Source: Siphonodentalium dalli
Lineage: Eukaryota; Mollusca; Scaphopoda; Gadilida; Siphonodentaliidae
DNA: 64,000 nt
Direction of reading: 5' to 3'
Assembly (NCBI GenBank): GCA_032622095.1
Contig: CP136061.1
Coordinates: 3,160,001 to 3,224,000 of the forward strand
The first letter of the stretch is position 1; each line of letters starts with the position of its first letter. Under the pieces are notes generated by a model that searched no databases, was not told where the DNA came from, and saw only the letters and a program-made list of their open reading frames with translations. This document shows positions 16,019-30,200 of the stretch, in pieces. Position numbers and translations under genes: made by a program.

Positions 16019-18240
16019 CAGTAAGCCAGTATACTGTTATTAGAGACCTTTATATAAGCCTGAATGTTCACTTCTCATTATGTGTTTAGTCGTAGGTCAT
16101 CTGATTCAGTATCCCAGCATGCTGTTATTAGATACCTTTATATAAGCCTCGATGTTCACTTCTGAGTTTGTGTTTAGTCGTAGGTCATCTGATTCAGTAT
16201 GCCAGCACGTTGTCATTAGAGACCTTTATATAGGCCTCACAGTTCACTTCTGATTATGTGTTTAGTCGTAGGACATCTGATTCAGTATGCCAGCATGCGT
16301 TATTAGAGACCTTTAAATAAGCCTCAATGTTCACTTCTGATTATGTGTTTAGTCGTAGGTCGTCGAATTCAGTATGCCAGTATACTGTTATTAGAGTCCT
16401 TTATATAAGCCTCAATGTTTACTTCTGATTATGTGTTAGTCGTAGGTCATCTGATTCAGTGTGACAGCATGCTGTTATTAGAGACCTTTATATAAGCCGC
16501 AATGTTCACTTCTGATCATGTGCTTAGTCGTAATTCATCTGATTCCGTATGTCAGCATGCTGTTATTAGAGACCTTTATATAAGCCTAAATCTTCACTTT
16601 TGATTATGTGTTTAGTCGTGGGCCATCTGATTCAGTATGACAACATGCTGTTATTAAAGACCTTTATATAAGCATCAATGTTCACTTCTGATTATGTGTT
16701 TAGTCGTAGGTCATCTGATTCAGTATGCCAGCACGCTGTTATTATATATCTTTATATACGCCTCAATGTTCACTTCTGATTATGTGTTTAGTCGTAGATC
16801 ATCTGATTCAGTATGTAAGCATGCTGCTATTAGAGAACTTTATATATTCATCAATGTTCACTTCTGGTTATATGTTTAGTCGTAGGTCATCTGATTCAGT
16901 ATGCCAGCATGCTGTTAGTAGAGACCTCTATATAAGCCTCAATGTTCACTTTTGATTTTGTGTTTAGTCGTTGGTCATCTGATTCAGTATGCCAGTATGC
17001 TGTTATTACAGACATTAATATAATCCTCAATGTTCACTTCTGGTTATATGTTTAGTCGTAGGTCATCTGATTCAGTATGCCAGCATGCTGTTAGTAGAGA
17101 CCTTTATATAAGCCTCAATGTTCACTTCTGATTATGTGTTTAGTCGTAGACCATCTTCTTCAGTATGCCAGCATACTGTTATTAGAGACCTTTATATAAG
17201 TCTCAAAGTTCACTTCTGATTATGTGTTTAGGCGTAGGTCATCTGATTCAGTATGTCAGTATGCTGCTATTAGAGACCTTTGTATAAGCCTCAATGTTCA
17301 CTTCTGATTATGTGTTTAGTCGTATGTCATCTGATTCAGTATGGCAGCATGCTGTTATTAGAGACCTTTATATAAGCCTCACTGTTCACTTCTTATTATG
17401 TGTTTAGTCGTAGGACATCTGATTCAGTATGCCAGCATACTGTTATTAGAGACCTTTATATAAGCCTCAATGTTCACGTCTGAGTATGTGTTTAGTCGTA
17501 GGTCATCTGATTCAGTATGCCAGAATGCTGTTATTAGAGACCTTTATATAAGCCTCAATGTTCACGTCTGAGTATGTGTTTAGTCGTAGGTCATCTGATT
17601 CAGTATGCCAGAATGCTGTTATTAGAGACCTTTATATAAGCCTCAATGTTCACGTCTGAGTATGTGTTTAGTCGTAGGTCATCTGATTCAGTATGCCAGA
17701 ATGCTGTTATTAGAGACCTTTATATAATCCTCAATGTTCACTTCTGATTATGTGTTAGTCGTAGGTCATCTGATTCAGTGTGACAGCATGCTGTTATTAA
17801 AGACCTTTATATAAGCCTCAATGTTCACTTCTGAGTATGTGTTTAGTCGTATGTCATCTGATTCAGTATGCCAGCATGCTGTTGTTAGAGACCTTTATAT
17901 AGGCCTCAGTGTTCACTTCTAATTATGTGTTTAGTCGTATGTCATCTGATTCAGTATGCCAGCATGCTGTTATTAGATACCTTTATATAAACCTCAATGT
18001 TCACTTCTGGTTATGTGTTTAGTCGTAGGTAACCTGTTTCAGTATGTCAGCATGCTGTTATTAGAGACCTTTATATAAGCCTCAATGTTCACTTCTGATT
18101 ATGTGTTTAGTGGTAGTTCATCTGATTCAGTATGGCAGCATGCTGTTATTAGAGACCTTTATATAAGCCTCAATGTTCACTTCTCATTATGTGTTTAGTC
18201 GTAGGTCATCTGATTCAGTATGCCAGTAAGCTGTTATTAG
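16019..18240 (+). repeat. Partial, rearranged fourth higher-order unit
   Basis: The sequence follows the 2,637-bp unit for most of its length but is altered at two places. Near 16860 the monomers that contain CTTCTGGTAATG in the other units are missing, with GGTTATATG joined on instead. Between about 17514 and 17777 one monomer type (CCAGAATGCTG with CACGTCTGAGTATG) is present three times in a row where the other units have one. After about 18240 the ordering of variants no longer matches, so this is the right edge of the higher-order domain. Confidence 0.75.
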
Positions 18241-21200
18241 AGACCTTTATATAGGACTCAATGTTCATGTTGGATTATGTGTTTAGTCGTAGGTCATCTG
18301 ATTCAGTATGCCAGCATGCTGTTATTAGAGACATTTATATCAACCTCAATGTTCACTTCTGACTATGTGTTTAGTCGTAGGTCATCTGATTCAGTATGCC
18401 AGCATGCTGTTATTAGAGACCTTTATATAACCCTCAATGTTCACCTTTGATTATGTGTTTAGTCGTAGGTAATCTGATTCAGTATGCCAGTATGCTGTTA
18501 CTAGAGACCTTTATATAAGCCTCAATGTTCACTTCTGATTATGTGTTTAGTCGAAGGTCATCTGATTCAGTATGTCAGCATGCTGTTATTAGAGACCTTT
18601 ATATAAGCCTCAATGTTCACTTCTGATTATTTGTTTAGTCGTAGGTCATCTGATTCTGTACGCCTGCATGCTGTTATTTGAGACCTTTATATAAGCCTCA
18701 ATGTTCACTTCTGATTATGATTTTAGTCGTAGGTCATCTGATTCAGTATGCTAGCATGATGTTATTAGAGACTTTTATATAAGCTTCAATGTTCACTTCT
18801 GATTATGTGTTTGGTCGTTGTTCATCTGATTCAGTATGCCAGCATGCTGGAATTAGAGACCTTTATATAAGCCTCAATTTTCACTTCTGATTATGTGTTA
18901 TCCGTAGGTCATCTGATTCAGTATGCCAGCATGCTGGTATTAGAGACCTTTACATAAACCTCAATGTTCACTTCTGATTATGTTTTTAGTCGTAGGTCAT
19001 CTGATTTAGTATGCTAGCATACTGTTAGTAGAAACCTTTATATGAGCCTCAATGTTCACTTCTGATTATGTTTTTAGTCGTAGGTCATCTGATTTAGTAT
19101 GCTAGCATGATGTTATTAGAGACTTTTATATAATCCTCAATGTTCACTTCTGATTATGTGTTTGGTCGTAGTTCATCTGATTCAGTATGCCAGCATGCTG
19201 GAATTAGAGACCTTTATATAAGCCTCACTGTTCACTTCTGATCAAGTGTTTAGCAGTAGGTCATCTGATTCATAATACCAGCATGCTGTCATTAGATACC
19301 TTTATATAAGCCTCAATGATCACTTCTGATTATGTGTTTAGTCGTAGGTCATCTGATTCAGTATGCCAGCTTACTGTTATTAGACACCTTTATATAAGCC
19401 TCAATGTTCACTTCTGATTATGTGTTTAGTCGTATGTCATCTGATTCAGTATGCCAGTATGCTGTTATTAGATACCTTTATATAAGCCTCAATGTTCACT
19501 TCTGATTATGTGTTTAGTCGTAGGTCATCTGATTCATAATACCAGCATGCTGACATTAGATACCTTTATATAAGCCTCAATGATCACTTCTGATTATGTG
19601 TTTAGTCGTAGGTCATCTGATTCAGTATGCCAGCATGCTATTATTAGAGACCTTTATATAAGTCTCAATGTTCACTTCCGATTATGTGTTTAGTCGTAGG
19701 TCATCTGATTCAGTATGCCAGCATGCTGTTATTAGATACATTTATATAAGCCTCAGTGTTCACTTCTGATTATGTTTTTAGTCGTAGGTCATCTGATTCA
19801 GTATGCCAGCATGCTATTATTAGAGACCTTTATATAAGTCTCAATGTTCACTTCCGATTATGTGTTTAGTCGTAGGTCATCTGATTCAGTATGCCAGCAT
19901 GCTGTTATTAGAGACATTTATATAAGCCTCAATGTTCACTTCTGATTATGTGTTTAGTCGTATGTCATCAGATTCAGTATGCCAGCATGCTGTTATTAGA
20001 TACCTGTATATAAGCCTCAATGTTCACTTCTGATTACGTGTTTAGTCGTATGACATCTGATTCAGTATGCTGTTATTAGATACCTTTATATAAGCCTCAA
20101 TGTTCACTTCTGATTATGTGTTTAGTTGTAGGTCATCTGATCCAGTATGCCAGCATTCTGTTATTAGAGACCTTTATATAAGCCGGACTGTTCACGTTTG
20201 ATTATGCGTTTAGTCGTAGGTCATCTGATTCAGTATGCCAGCATGCTGTTATTAGAGACCTTGATATAAGCCTCATTGTTCACTTCTGATTATGTATTTA
20301 GCCGCAGGTCATCTGATTAAGAATGCCAGCATGCTGTTAATAGAGACCTTTATATAAACCTCATTGATCACTTCTGTTATGTGTTTAGTCGTAGATCATC
20401 TGATTCAGTATGCCAGCATGTTGTTATTAGAGACCTTTATATAAGTCTCAATGTTCACTTCTTATTATGTGTTAGTCGTAGGTCATCTGATTCAGTATGC
20501 CAGCATACTGTTATTAGAGACCTTTATATAAGCCTCAATGTTCATTTCTGATTATATGTTAGTCGTAGGTCATCTGATTCAGTATGCCAGCATGCTGTTA
20601 TTAGAGACCTTTATATAAGCCCCAATGTTCACTTCTGATTATGTGTTTAGTCGTAGTTCATCTGATTCAGTATGCCAGCATGCTGTTATTAGAGACCTTT
20701 ATATAAGCCTCAGTGTTCACTTCTGATTATATGTTTAGTCGTAGGTCATCTGATTCAGTATGCTAGCATGCTGTTATTAGAGACATTTACATAAGCCTCA
20801 TTGTTCACTTCTGACTATGTGTTTAGTCATCGGTCATCTGATTCAGTATGCCAGCATGCTGTTATTAGAGACATTTATATAAGCCTTGATGTTCACTTCT
20901 GATTAAATCTTTAGTCGTAGGTCATCTGATTCAGTATCCCCGCATACTGGTATTAGAAACCGTTATATAAGCCTCAATGTTCACTTATGATTATGTGTTA
21001 ATCGTCTGGCATCTGATTCAGTATGCCAGCATGCTGTTATTAGAGACATTTATATAAGCCTCAATGTTCACTTCTGATTATGTGTTTAGTCGTAGGTCAT
21101 CTGATTCAGTATGCCAGCATACTGTTATTATACACCTTTATATAAGCCTCATTGTTCACTTCTGATTATGTGTTATCCGTAGGTCATTTGATTCAATGTT

Positions 21201-24200
21201 CACTTCTGATTACGTGTTTCGTCGTATGACATCTGATTCAGTATGCCAGTATGCTGTTATTAGATACTGATATAAGCCTCATTGTTCACTTCTGATTATG
21301 TATTTAGCCGCTGGTCATCTGATTCAGAATGCCAGCATGCTGTTATTAGAGACCTTTATATAAACCTCATTGATCACTTCTGTTATGTGTTTAGTCGTAG
21401 ATCATCTGATTCAGTATGCCAGCATGTTGTTATTAAAGACCTTTATATAGGCCACATTGTTCACTTTTGATTATGTGTTTAGTCGTAGGTCATCAGATTC
21501 AGTATGTCAGCATGCTGTTATTAGAGAACTTTATATAAGTCTCAGTGTTCACTTCTGATTATGTGTTTAGTCGTAGGTCATCTGATTCAGTATGCCAGCT
21601 TACTGTTATTAGACACCTTTATATAAGCCTCAATGTTCACTTCTGATTATGTGTTTAGTCGTATGTCATCTGATTCAGTATGCCAGTATGCTGTTATTAG
21701 ATACCTTTATATAAGCCTCAATGTTCACTTCTGATTATGTGTTTAGTCGTAGGTCATCTGATTCATAATACCAGCATGCTGACATTAGATACCTTTATAT
21801 AAGCCTCAATGATCACTTCTGATTATGTGTTTAGTCGTAGGTCATCTGATTCAGTATGCCAGCATGCTATTATTAGAGACCTTTATATAAGTCTCAATGT
21901 TCACTTCCGATTATGTGTTTAGTCGTAGGTCATCTGATTCAGTATGCCAGCATGCTGTTATTAGATACATTTATATAAGCCTCAATGTTCACTTCTGATT
22001 ATGTTTTTAGTCGTAGGTCATCTGATTCAGTATGCCAGCATGCTATTATTAGAGACCTTTATATAAGTCTCAATGTTCACTTCCGATTATGTGTTTAGTC
22101 GTAGGTCATCTGATTCAGTATGCCAGCATGCTGTTATTAGAGACATTTATATAAGCCTCAATGTTCACTTCTGATTATGTGTTTAGTCGTATGTCATCAG
22201 ATTCAGTATGCCAGTATGCTGTTATTAGATACCTGTATATAAGCCTCAATGTTCACTTCTGATTACGTGTTTAGTCGTATGACATCTGATTCAGTATGCT
22301 GTTATTAGATACCTTTATATAAGCCTCAATGTTCACTTCTGATTATGTGTTTAGTTGTAGGTCATCTGATCCAGTATGCCAGCATTCTGTTATTAGAGAC
22401 CTTTATATAAGCCGGACTGTTCACGTTTGATCATGCGTTTAGTCGTAGGTCATCTGATTCAGTATGCCAGTATGCTGTTATTAGAGACCTTGATATAAGC
22501 CTCATTGTTCACTTCTGATTATGTATTTAGCCGCAGGTCATCTGATTCAGAATGCCAGCATGCTGTTATTAGAGACCTTTATATAAACCTCATTGATCAC
22601 TTCTGTTATGTGTTTAGTCGTAGATCATCTGATTCAGTATGCCAGCATGTTGTTATTAGAGACCTTTATATAAGTCTCAATGTTCACTTCGTATTATGTG
22701 TTAGTCGTAGGTCATCTGATTCAGTATGCCAGCATACTGTTATTAGAGACCTTTATATAAGCCTCAATGTTCATTTCTGATTATATGTTAGTCGTAGGTC
22801 ATCTGATTCAGTATGCCAGCATGCTGTTATTAGAGACCTGTATATAAGCCCCAATGTTCACTTCTGATTATGTGTTTAGTCGTAGTTCATCTGATTCAGT
22901 ATGCCAGCATGCTGTTATTAGAGACCTTTATATAAGCCTCAGTGTTCACTTCTGATTATATGTTTAGTCGTAGGTCATCTGATTCAGTATGCCAGAATGC
23001 TGTTATTAAAGACCTTTATATAAGCCTCAGTGTTCACGTCTGATTATGTGTTTAGTCGTAGGTCGTCTGATTCAGTATGCCAGCATGATGTTATTAGAGA
23101 ACTTTATATAAGTCTCAGTGTTCACTTCTGATTATGTGTTTAGTCGTAGGTCATCTGATTCAGTATGCCAGCATGCTGTTATTAGGGACCTTTATATAAG
23201 CCTCAACGTTCACTTCTGATTATGTGTTTAGTCGTAGGTCATCTGATTCAGTATGCTAGCATGCTGTTATTAGAGACCTTCATATACGCCTCGATGTTCA
23301 CTTCTGATTATGTGATTTGTCGTAGGTCATCTGATTCAGTATGCCAGCATGCTGTTATTAGAGACATTTACATAAGCCTCATTGTTCACTTCTGACTATG
23401 TGTTTAGTCATCGGTCATCTGATTCAGTATGCCAGCATGCTGTTATTAGAGACATTTATATAAGCCTTGATGTTCACTTCTGATTAAATCTTTAGTCGTA
23501 GGTCATCTGATTCAGTATCCCCGCATACTGGTATTAGAAACCGTTATATAAGCCTCAATGTTCACTTTTGATTATGTGTAAATCGTCTGGCATCTGATTC
23601 AGTATGCCAGCATGCTGTTATTAGAGACATTTATATAAGCCTCAATGTTCACTTCTGATTATGTGTTTAGTCGTAGGTCATCTGATTCAGTATGCTAGCA
23701 TACTGTTATTATACACCTTTATATAAGCCTCATTGTTCACTTCTGATTATGTGTTTAGTCGTATGTCATCTGATTCAGTATGCCAGTATGCTGTTATTAG
23801 ATACCTGTATATAAGCCTCAATGTTGACTTCTGATTACGTGTTTCGTCGTATGACATCTGATTCAGTATGCCAGTATGCTGTTATTAGATTCTGATATAA
23901 GCCTCATTGTTCACTTCTGATTATGTATTTAGCCGCAGGTCATCTGATTCAGAATGCCAGCATGCTGTTATTAGAGACCTTTATATAAACCTCATTGATC
24001 ACTTCTGTTATGTGTTTAGTCGTAGATCATCTGATTCAGTATTCCAGCATGCTGTTATTAGAGACATTTTATATAAGCCCCAATGTTTACTTCTGATTAT
24101 GTGTTTAGTCGTATTTCATCTGATTCAGTATGCCAGCATGCTGTTATTTGAGACATTTATATAAGCCTCAGTGTTCACTTCTGATTATATGTTTAGTCGT

Positions 24201-27200
24201 AGGTCATCTGAGTCAGTATGCCAGCATGTTGTTATTAAAGACCTTTACATAGGCCACATTGTTCACTTCTGATTATGTGTTTAGTCGTAGGTCATCAGAT
24301 TCAGTATGTCGGCATGCTGTTATTAGAGAACTTTATATAAGTCTCAGTGTTCACTTCTGATTATGTGTTTAGTCGTAGGTCATCAGATTCAGTATGCCAG
24401 CATGCTGTTATTAGGGACCTTTATATGAGTCTCAGTGTTGACTTCTGATTATGTTATTAGTCGTAGGTCATCTGATTCAGAATGCTAGCATGCTGTTATT
24501 AGATACCTTTATATAAGCCGCGATGTTCACTTCTGATTAAGTGATTTGTCATAGGTCATCTGATTCAGTATGCCAGCATGCTGTTATTAGAGACATTTAT
24601 ATAAGCCTCATTGTTCACTTCTGATTATGTGTTTAGTCATCTGTCATCTGATTCAGTATGCCAGCATGCTGTTATTAGAGACATTTATAAAAGCCTCAAT
24701 GTTCACTTCTGATTAAATCTTTAGTCGTAGGTCATCTGATTCAGTATCCCCGCATACTGGTATTAGAAACCGTTATATAAGCCACAATGTTCACTTATGA
24801 TTATGTGTTAATCGTCTGGCATCTGATTCAGTATGCCAGCATGCTGTTATTATATACCTTTATATAAGCCTCAATGTTCACTTCTGATTACGTGTTTAGT
24901 CATCTGTCATCTGATTCAGTATGCCAGCATACTTTATATAAGCCTCAATGTTCACATCTGATTATGTGTTTAGTCGTTGGTCATCTGATTCAGTATGCCA
25001 GTATGCTGTTATTAGATACCTTTATATAAGCCTCAATGTTCACTTCTGATTATGTGTTTAGTCGTAGGTCATCTGATTCATAATACCAGCATGCTGACAT
25101 TATATACCTTTATATAAGCCTCAATGATCACTTCTGATTATGTGTTTAGTCGTAGGTCATCTGATTCAGTATGCCAGCATGCTATTATTAGAGACCTTTA
25201 TATAAGTCTCAATGTTCACTTCCGATTATGTGTTTAGCCGTAGGTAATCTGATTAAGTATGCCAGCATAATGTTATTAGATACCTTTATATAAGCCTCAA
25301 TGTTCACTTCTGATTATGTGTTTAGTCGTAGGTCATCTGATTCAGTATGCCAGCATGCTTTTAATAGATACCTTTATATAAGCCTCAATGTTCAATTCTG
25401 ATTATGTGTTTAGTCGTAGGTCATCTGATTCAGTATGCCAGCATGCTGTTATTAGAGACCTTTATATAAGCCTCAATGTTCACCTCTGATTACGTGTTTA
25501 GTCGTATAACATCTGATTCAGTATGCCAGTATGCTGTTATTAGATACCTTTATATAAGCCTCAATGTTCACTTCTGATTATGTGTTTAGTCGTAGGTAAT
25601 CTGATCCAGTATGCCAGCATTCTGTTATTAGAAACTTTTATGAATCACGTTTGATTATGCGTTTAGTCGTAGGTCATCTGATTCAGTTTGCCAGCATGCT
25701 GTTATTAGAGACCTTGATATTATCCTCATTGATCACTTCAGTTATGTGTTTAGTCGTAGATCATCTGATTCAGTATGCCAGCATGTTGTTATTAGAGACC
25801 TTTATATAAGTATCAATGTTCACTTCTTATTATGTGTTAGTCGTAGGTCATCTGATTCAGTATGCCAGCATACTGTTATTAGAGACCTTTATATAAGCCT
25901 CAATGTTCACTTCTTATTATGTGTTAGTCGTAGGTCATCTGATTCAGTATGCCAGCATGCTGATATTAGAAACCTTTATATAAGCCTCAGTGGTCACTTC
26001 TGATTATATGTTTAGTCGTAGGTCATCTGATTCAGTATGCCAGCATGCTGTTATTAAAGACCTTTATATAAGCCTCAATGTTCACTTCTGATTATGTGTT
26101 TAGTCGTAAGTCATCTGATTCAGTATGCCAGCATACTGTTGATAGAGACCTTTTGATAAGCTTAAATGTTCACTTCTGATTATGTGTTTAGTCGTTTGTC
26201 ATCTGATTCAGTATGCCAGTATGCTGTTATTAGATACCTGTATATAAGCCTCAATGTTCACTTCTGATTATGTGTTTAGTCGTAGGTCATCTGATTCAGT
26301 ATGCCAGCATGCTGTTATTAGAGACCTTTATATAAGCCTCAATGTTCACCTCTGATTGCGTGTTTAGTCGTATGACATCTGATTCAGTATGCCAGTATGC
26401 TGTTATTAGATACCTTTATATAAGCCTCAATGTTCACTTCTGATTATGTGTTTAGTCGTAGGTAATCTGATCCAGTATGCCAGCATTCTGTTATTAGAAA
26501 CTTTTATATAAGCCGGACTGTTCACGTTTGATTATGCGTTTAGTCGTAGGTCATCTGATTCAGTTTGCCAGCATGCTGTTATTAGAGACCTTGATATTAT
26601 CCTCATTGATCACTTCAGTTATGTGTTTAGTCGTAGATCATCTGATTCAGTATGCCAGCATGTTGTTATTAGAGACCTTTATATAAGTATCAATGTTCAC
26701 TTCTTATTATGTGTTAGTCGTAGGTCATCTGATTCAGTATGCCAGCATACTGTTATTAGAGACCTTTATATAAGCCTCAATGTTCACTTCTTATTATGTG
26801 TTAGTCGTAGGTCATCTGATTCAGTATGCCAGCATGCTGATATTAGAAACCTTTATATAAGCCTCAGTGGTCACTTCTGATTATATGTTTAGTCGTAGGT
26901 CATCTGATTCAGTATGCCAGCATGCTGTTATTAAAGACCTTTATATAAGCCTCAATGTTCACTTCTGATTATGTGTTTAGTCGTAAGTCATCTGATTCAG
27001 TATGCCAGCATACTGTTGATAGAGACCTTTTGATAAGCTTAAATGTTCACTTCTGATTATGTGTTTAGTCGTTTGTCATCTGATTCAGTATGCCAGTATG
27101 CTGTTATTAGATACCTGTATATAAGCCTCAATGTTCACTTCTGATTATGTATTTAGTCGTAGGTCATCTGATTCAGTATGCCAGTATGCTGTTATTAGAT

Positions 27201-30200
27201 ACCTTTATATAAGCCTCAATGTTCACTTCTGATTATGTGTTTAGTCGTAGGTCATCTGATCCAGTATGCCAGCATTCTTTTATTAGAGACCTTTATATAA
27301 GCCGGACTGTTCACGTTTGATTATGCGTTTAGTCGTAGGTCATCTGATTGAGTTTGCCAGCATGCTGTTATTAGAGACCTTGATATAAGCCTCATTGTTC
27401 ACTTCTGATTTTGTATTTAGCCGCAGGTCATCTGATTCAGAATGCCAGCATGCTGTTATTAGAGACCTTTATATGAACCTCATTGATCACTTCTGTTATG
27501 TGTTTAGTCGTAGATCATCTGATTCAGTATGCCAGCATGTTGTTATTAGAGACCTTTATATAAGTATCAATGTTCACTTCTTATTATGTGTTAGTCGTAG
27601 GTCATCTGATTCAGTATGCCAGCATATTGTTATTAGATACCTTTATATAAGTATCAATGTTCACTTCTTATTATGTGTTAGTCGTAGGTCATCTGATTCA
27701 GTATGCCAGCATGCTGATATTAGAAACCTTTATATAAGCCTCAGTGTTCACTTCTGATTATATGTTTAGTCGTAGGTCATCTGATTCAGTATGCCAGCAT
27801 GCTGTTATTAAAGACCTTTATATAAGCCTCAGTGTTCACGTCTGATTATGTGTTTAGTCGTAGGTCGTCTGATTCAGTATGTCAGCATGCTGTTATTAGA
27901 GACCTGTATATAAGCCCCAATGTTCACTTCTGATTATGTGTTTAGTCGTAGTTCATCTGATTCAGTATGCCAGCATGCTGTTATTAGAGACCTTTATATA
28001 AGCCTCAGTGTTCACTTCTGATTATATGTTTAGTCGTAGGTCATCTGATTCAGTATGCCAGAATGCTGTTATTAAAGACCTTTATATAAGCCTCAGTGTT
28101 CACGTCTGATTATGTGTTTAGTCGTAGGTCATCTGATTCAGTATGCCAGCATGCTGTTATTAAAGACCTTTATATAAGCCTCAATGTTCACTTCTGATTA
28201 TGTGTTTAGTCGCAAGTCATCTGATTCAGTATGCCAGCATACTGTTGATAGAGACCTTTTGATAAGCTTAAATGTTCACTTCTGATTATGTGTTTAGTCG
28301 TTTGTCATCTGATTCAGTATGCCAGTATGCTGTTATTAGATACCTGTATATAAGCCTCAATGTTCACTTCTGATTATGTATTTAGTCGTAGGTCATCTGA
28401 TTCAGTATGCCAGTATGCTGTTATTAGATACCTTTATATAAGCCTCAATGTTCACTTCTGATTATGTGTTTAGTCGTAGGTCATCTGATCCAGTATGCCA
28501 GCATTCTTTTATTAGAGACCTTTATATAAGCCGGACTGTTCACGTTTGATTATGCGTTTAGTCGTAGGTCATCTGATTGAGTTTGCCAGCATGCTGTTAT
28601 TAGAGACCTTGATATAAGCCTCATTGTTCACTTCTGATTTTGTATTTAGCCGCAGGTCATCTGATTCAGAATGCCAGCATGCTGTTATTAGAGACCTTTA
28701 TATGAACCTCATTGATCACTTCTGTTATGTGTTTAGTCGTAGATCATCTGATTCAGTATGCCAGCATGTTGTTATTAGAGACCTTTATATAAGTATCAAT
28801 GTTCACTTCTTATTATGTGTTAGTCGTAGGTCATCTGATTCAGTATGCCAGCATATTGTTATTAGATACCTTTATATAAGTATCAATGTTCACTTCTTAT
28901 TATGTGTTAGTCGTAGGTCATCTGATTCAGTATGCCAGCATGCTGATATTAGAAACCTTTATATAAGCCTCAGTGTTCACTTCTGATTATATGTTTAGTC
29001 GTAGGTCATCTGATTCAGTATGCCAGCATGCTGTTATTAAAGACCTTTATATAAGCCTCAGTGTTCACGTCTGATTATGTGTTTAGTCGTAGGTCGTCTG
29101 ATTCAGTATGTCAGCATGCTGTTATTAGAGACCTGTATATAAGCCCCAATGTTCACTTCTGATTATGTGTTTAGTCGTAGTTCATCTGATTCAGTATGCC
29201 AGCATGCTGTTATTAGAGACCTTTATATAAGCCTCAGTGTTCACTTCTGATTATATGTTTAGTCGTAGGTCATCTGATTCAGTATGCCAGAATGCTGTTA
29301 TTAAAGACCTTTATATAAGCCTCAGTGTTCACGTCTGATTATGTGTTTAGTCGTAGGTCGTCTGATTCAGTATGCCAGCATGATGTTATTAGAGAACTTT
29401 ATATAAGTCTCAGTGTTCACTTCTGATTATGTGTTTAGTCGTAGGTCATCTGATTCAGTATGCCAGCATGCTGTTATTAGGGACCTTTATATAAGCCTCA
29501 ACGTTCACTTCTGATTATGTGTTTAGTCGTAGGTCATCTGATTCAGAATGCTAGCATGCTGTTATTATAGACCTTCATATACGCCTCGATGTTCACTTCT
29601 GATTATGTGATTTGTCGTAGGTCATCTGATTCAGTATGCCAGCATGCTGTTATTAGAGACATTTACATAAGCCTCATTGTTCACTTCTGACTATGTGTTT
29701 AGTCATCGGTCATCTGATTCAGTATGCCAGCATGCTGTTATTAGAGACATTTATATAAGCCTCAATGTTCACTTCTGATTATGTGTTTAGTCGTAGGTCA
29801 TCTGATTCAGTATGCTAGCATACTGTTATTATACACCTTTATATAAGCCTCATTGTTCACTTCTGATTATGTGTTTAGTCGTATGTCATCTGATTCAGTA
29901 TGCCAGTATGCTGTTATTAGATACCTGTATATAAGCCTCAATGTTGACTTCTGATTACGTGTTTCGTCGTATGACATCTGATTCAGTATGCCAGTATGCT
30001 GTTATTAGATTCTGATATAAGCCTCATTGTTCACTTCTGATTATGTATTTAGCCGCAGGTCATCTGATTCAGAATGCCAGCATGCTGTTATTAGAGACCT
30101 TTATATAAACCTCATTGATCACTTCTGTTATGTGTTTAGTCGTAGATCATCTGATTCAGTATTCCAGCATGCTGTTATTAGAGACATTTTATATAAGCCC

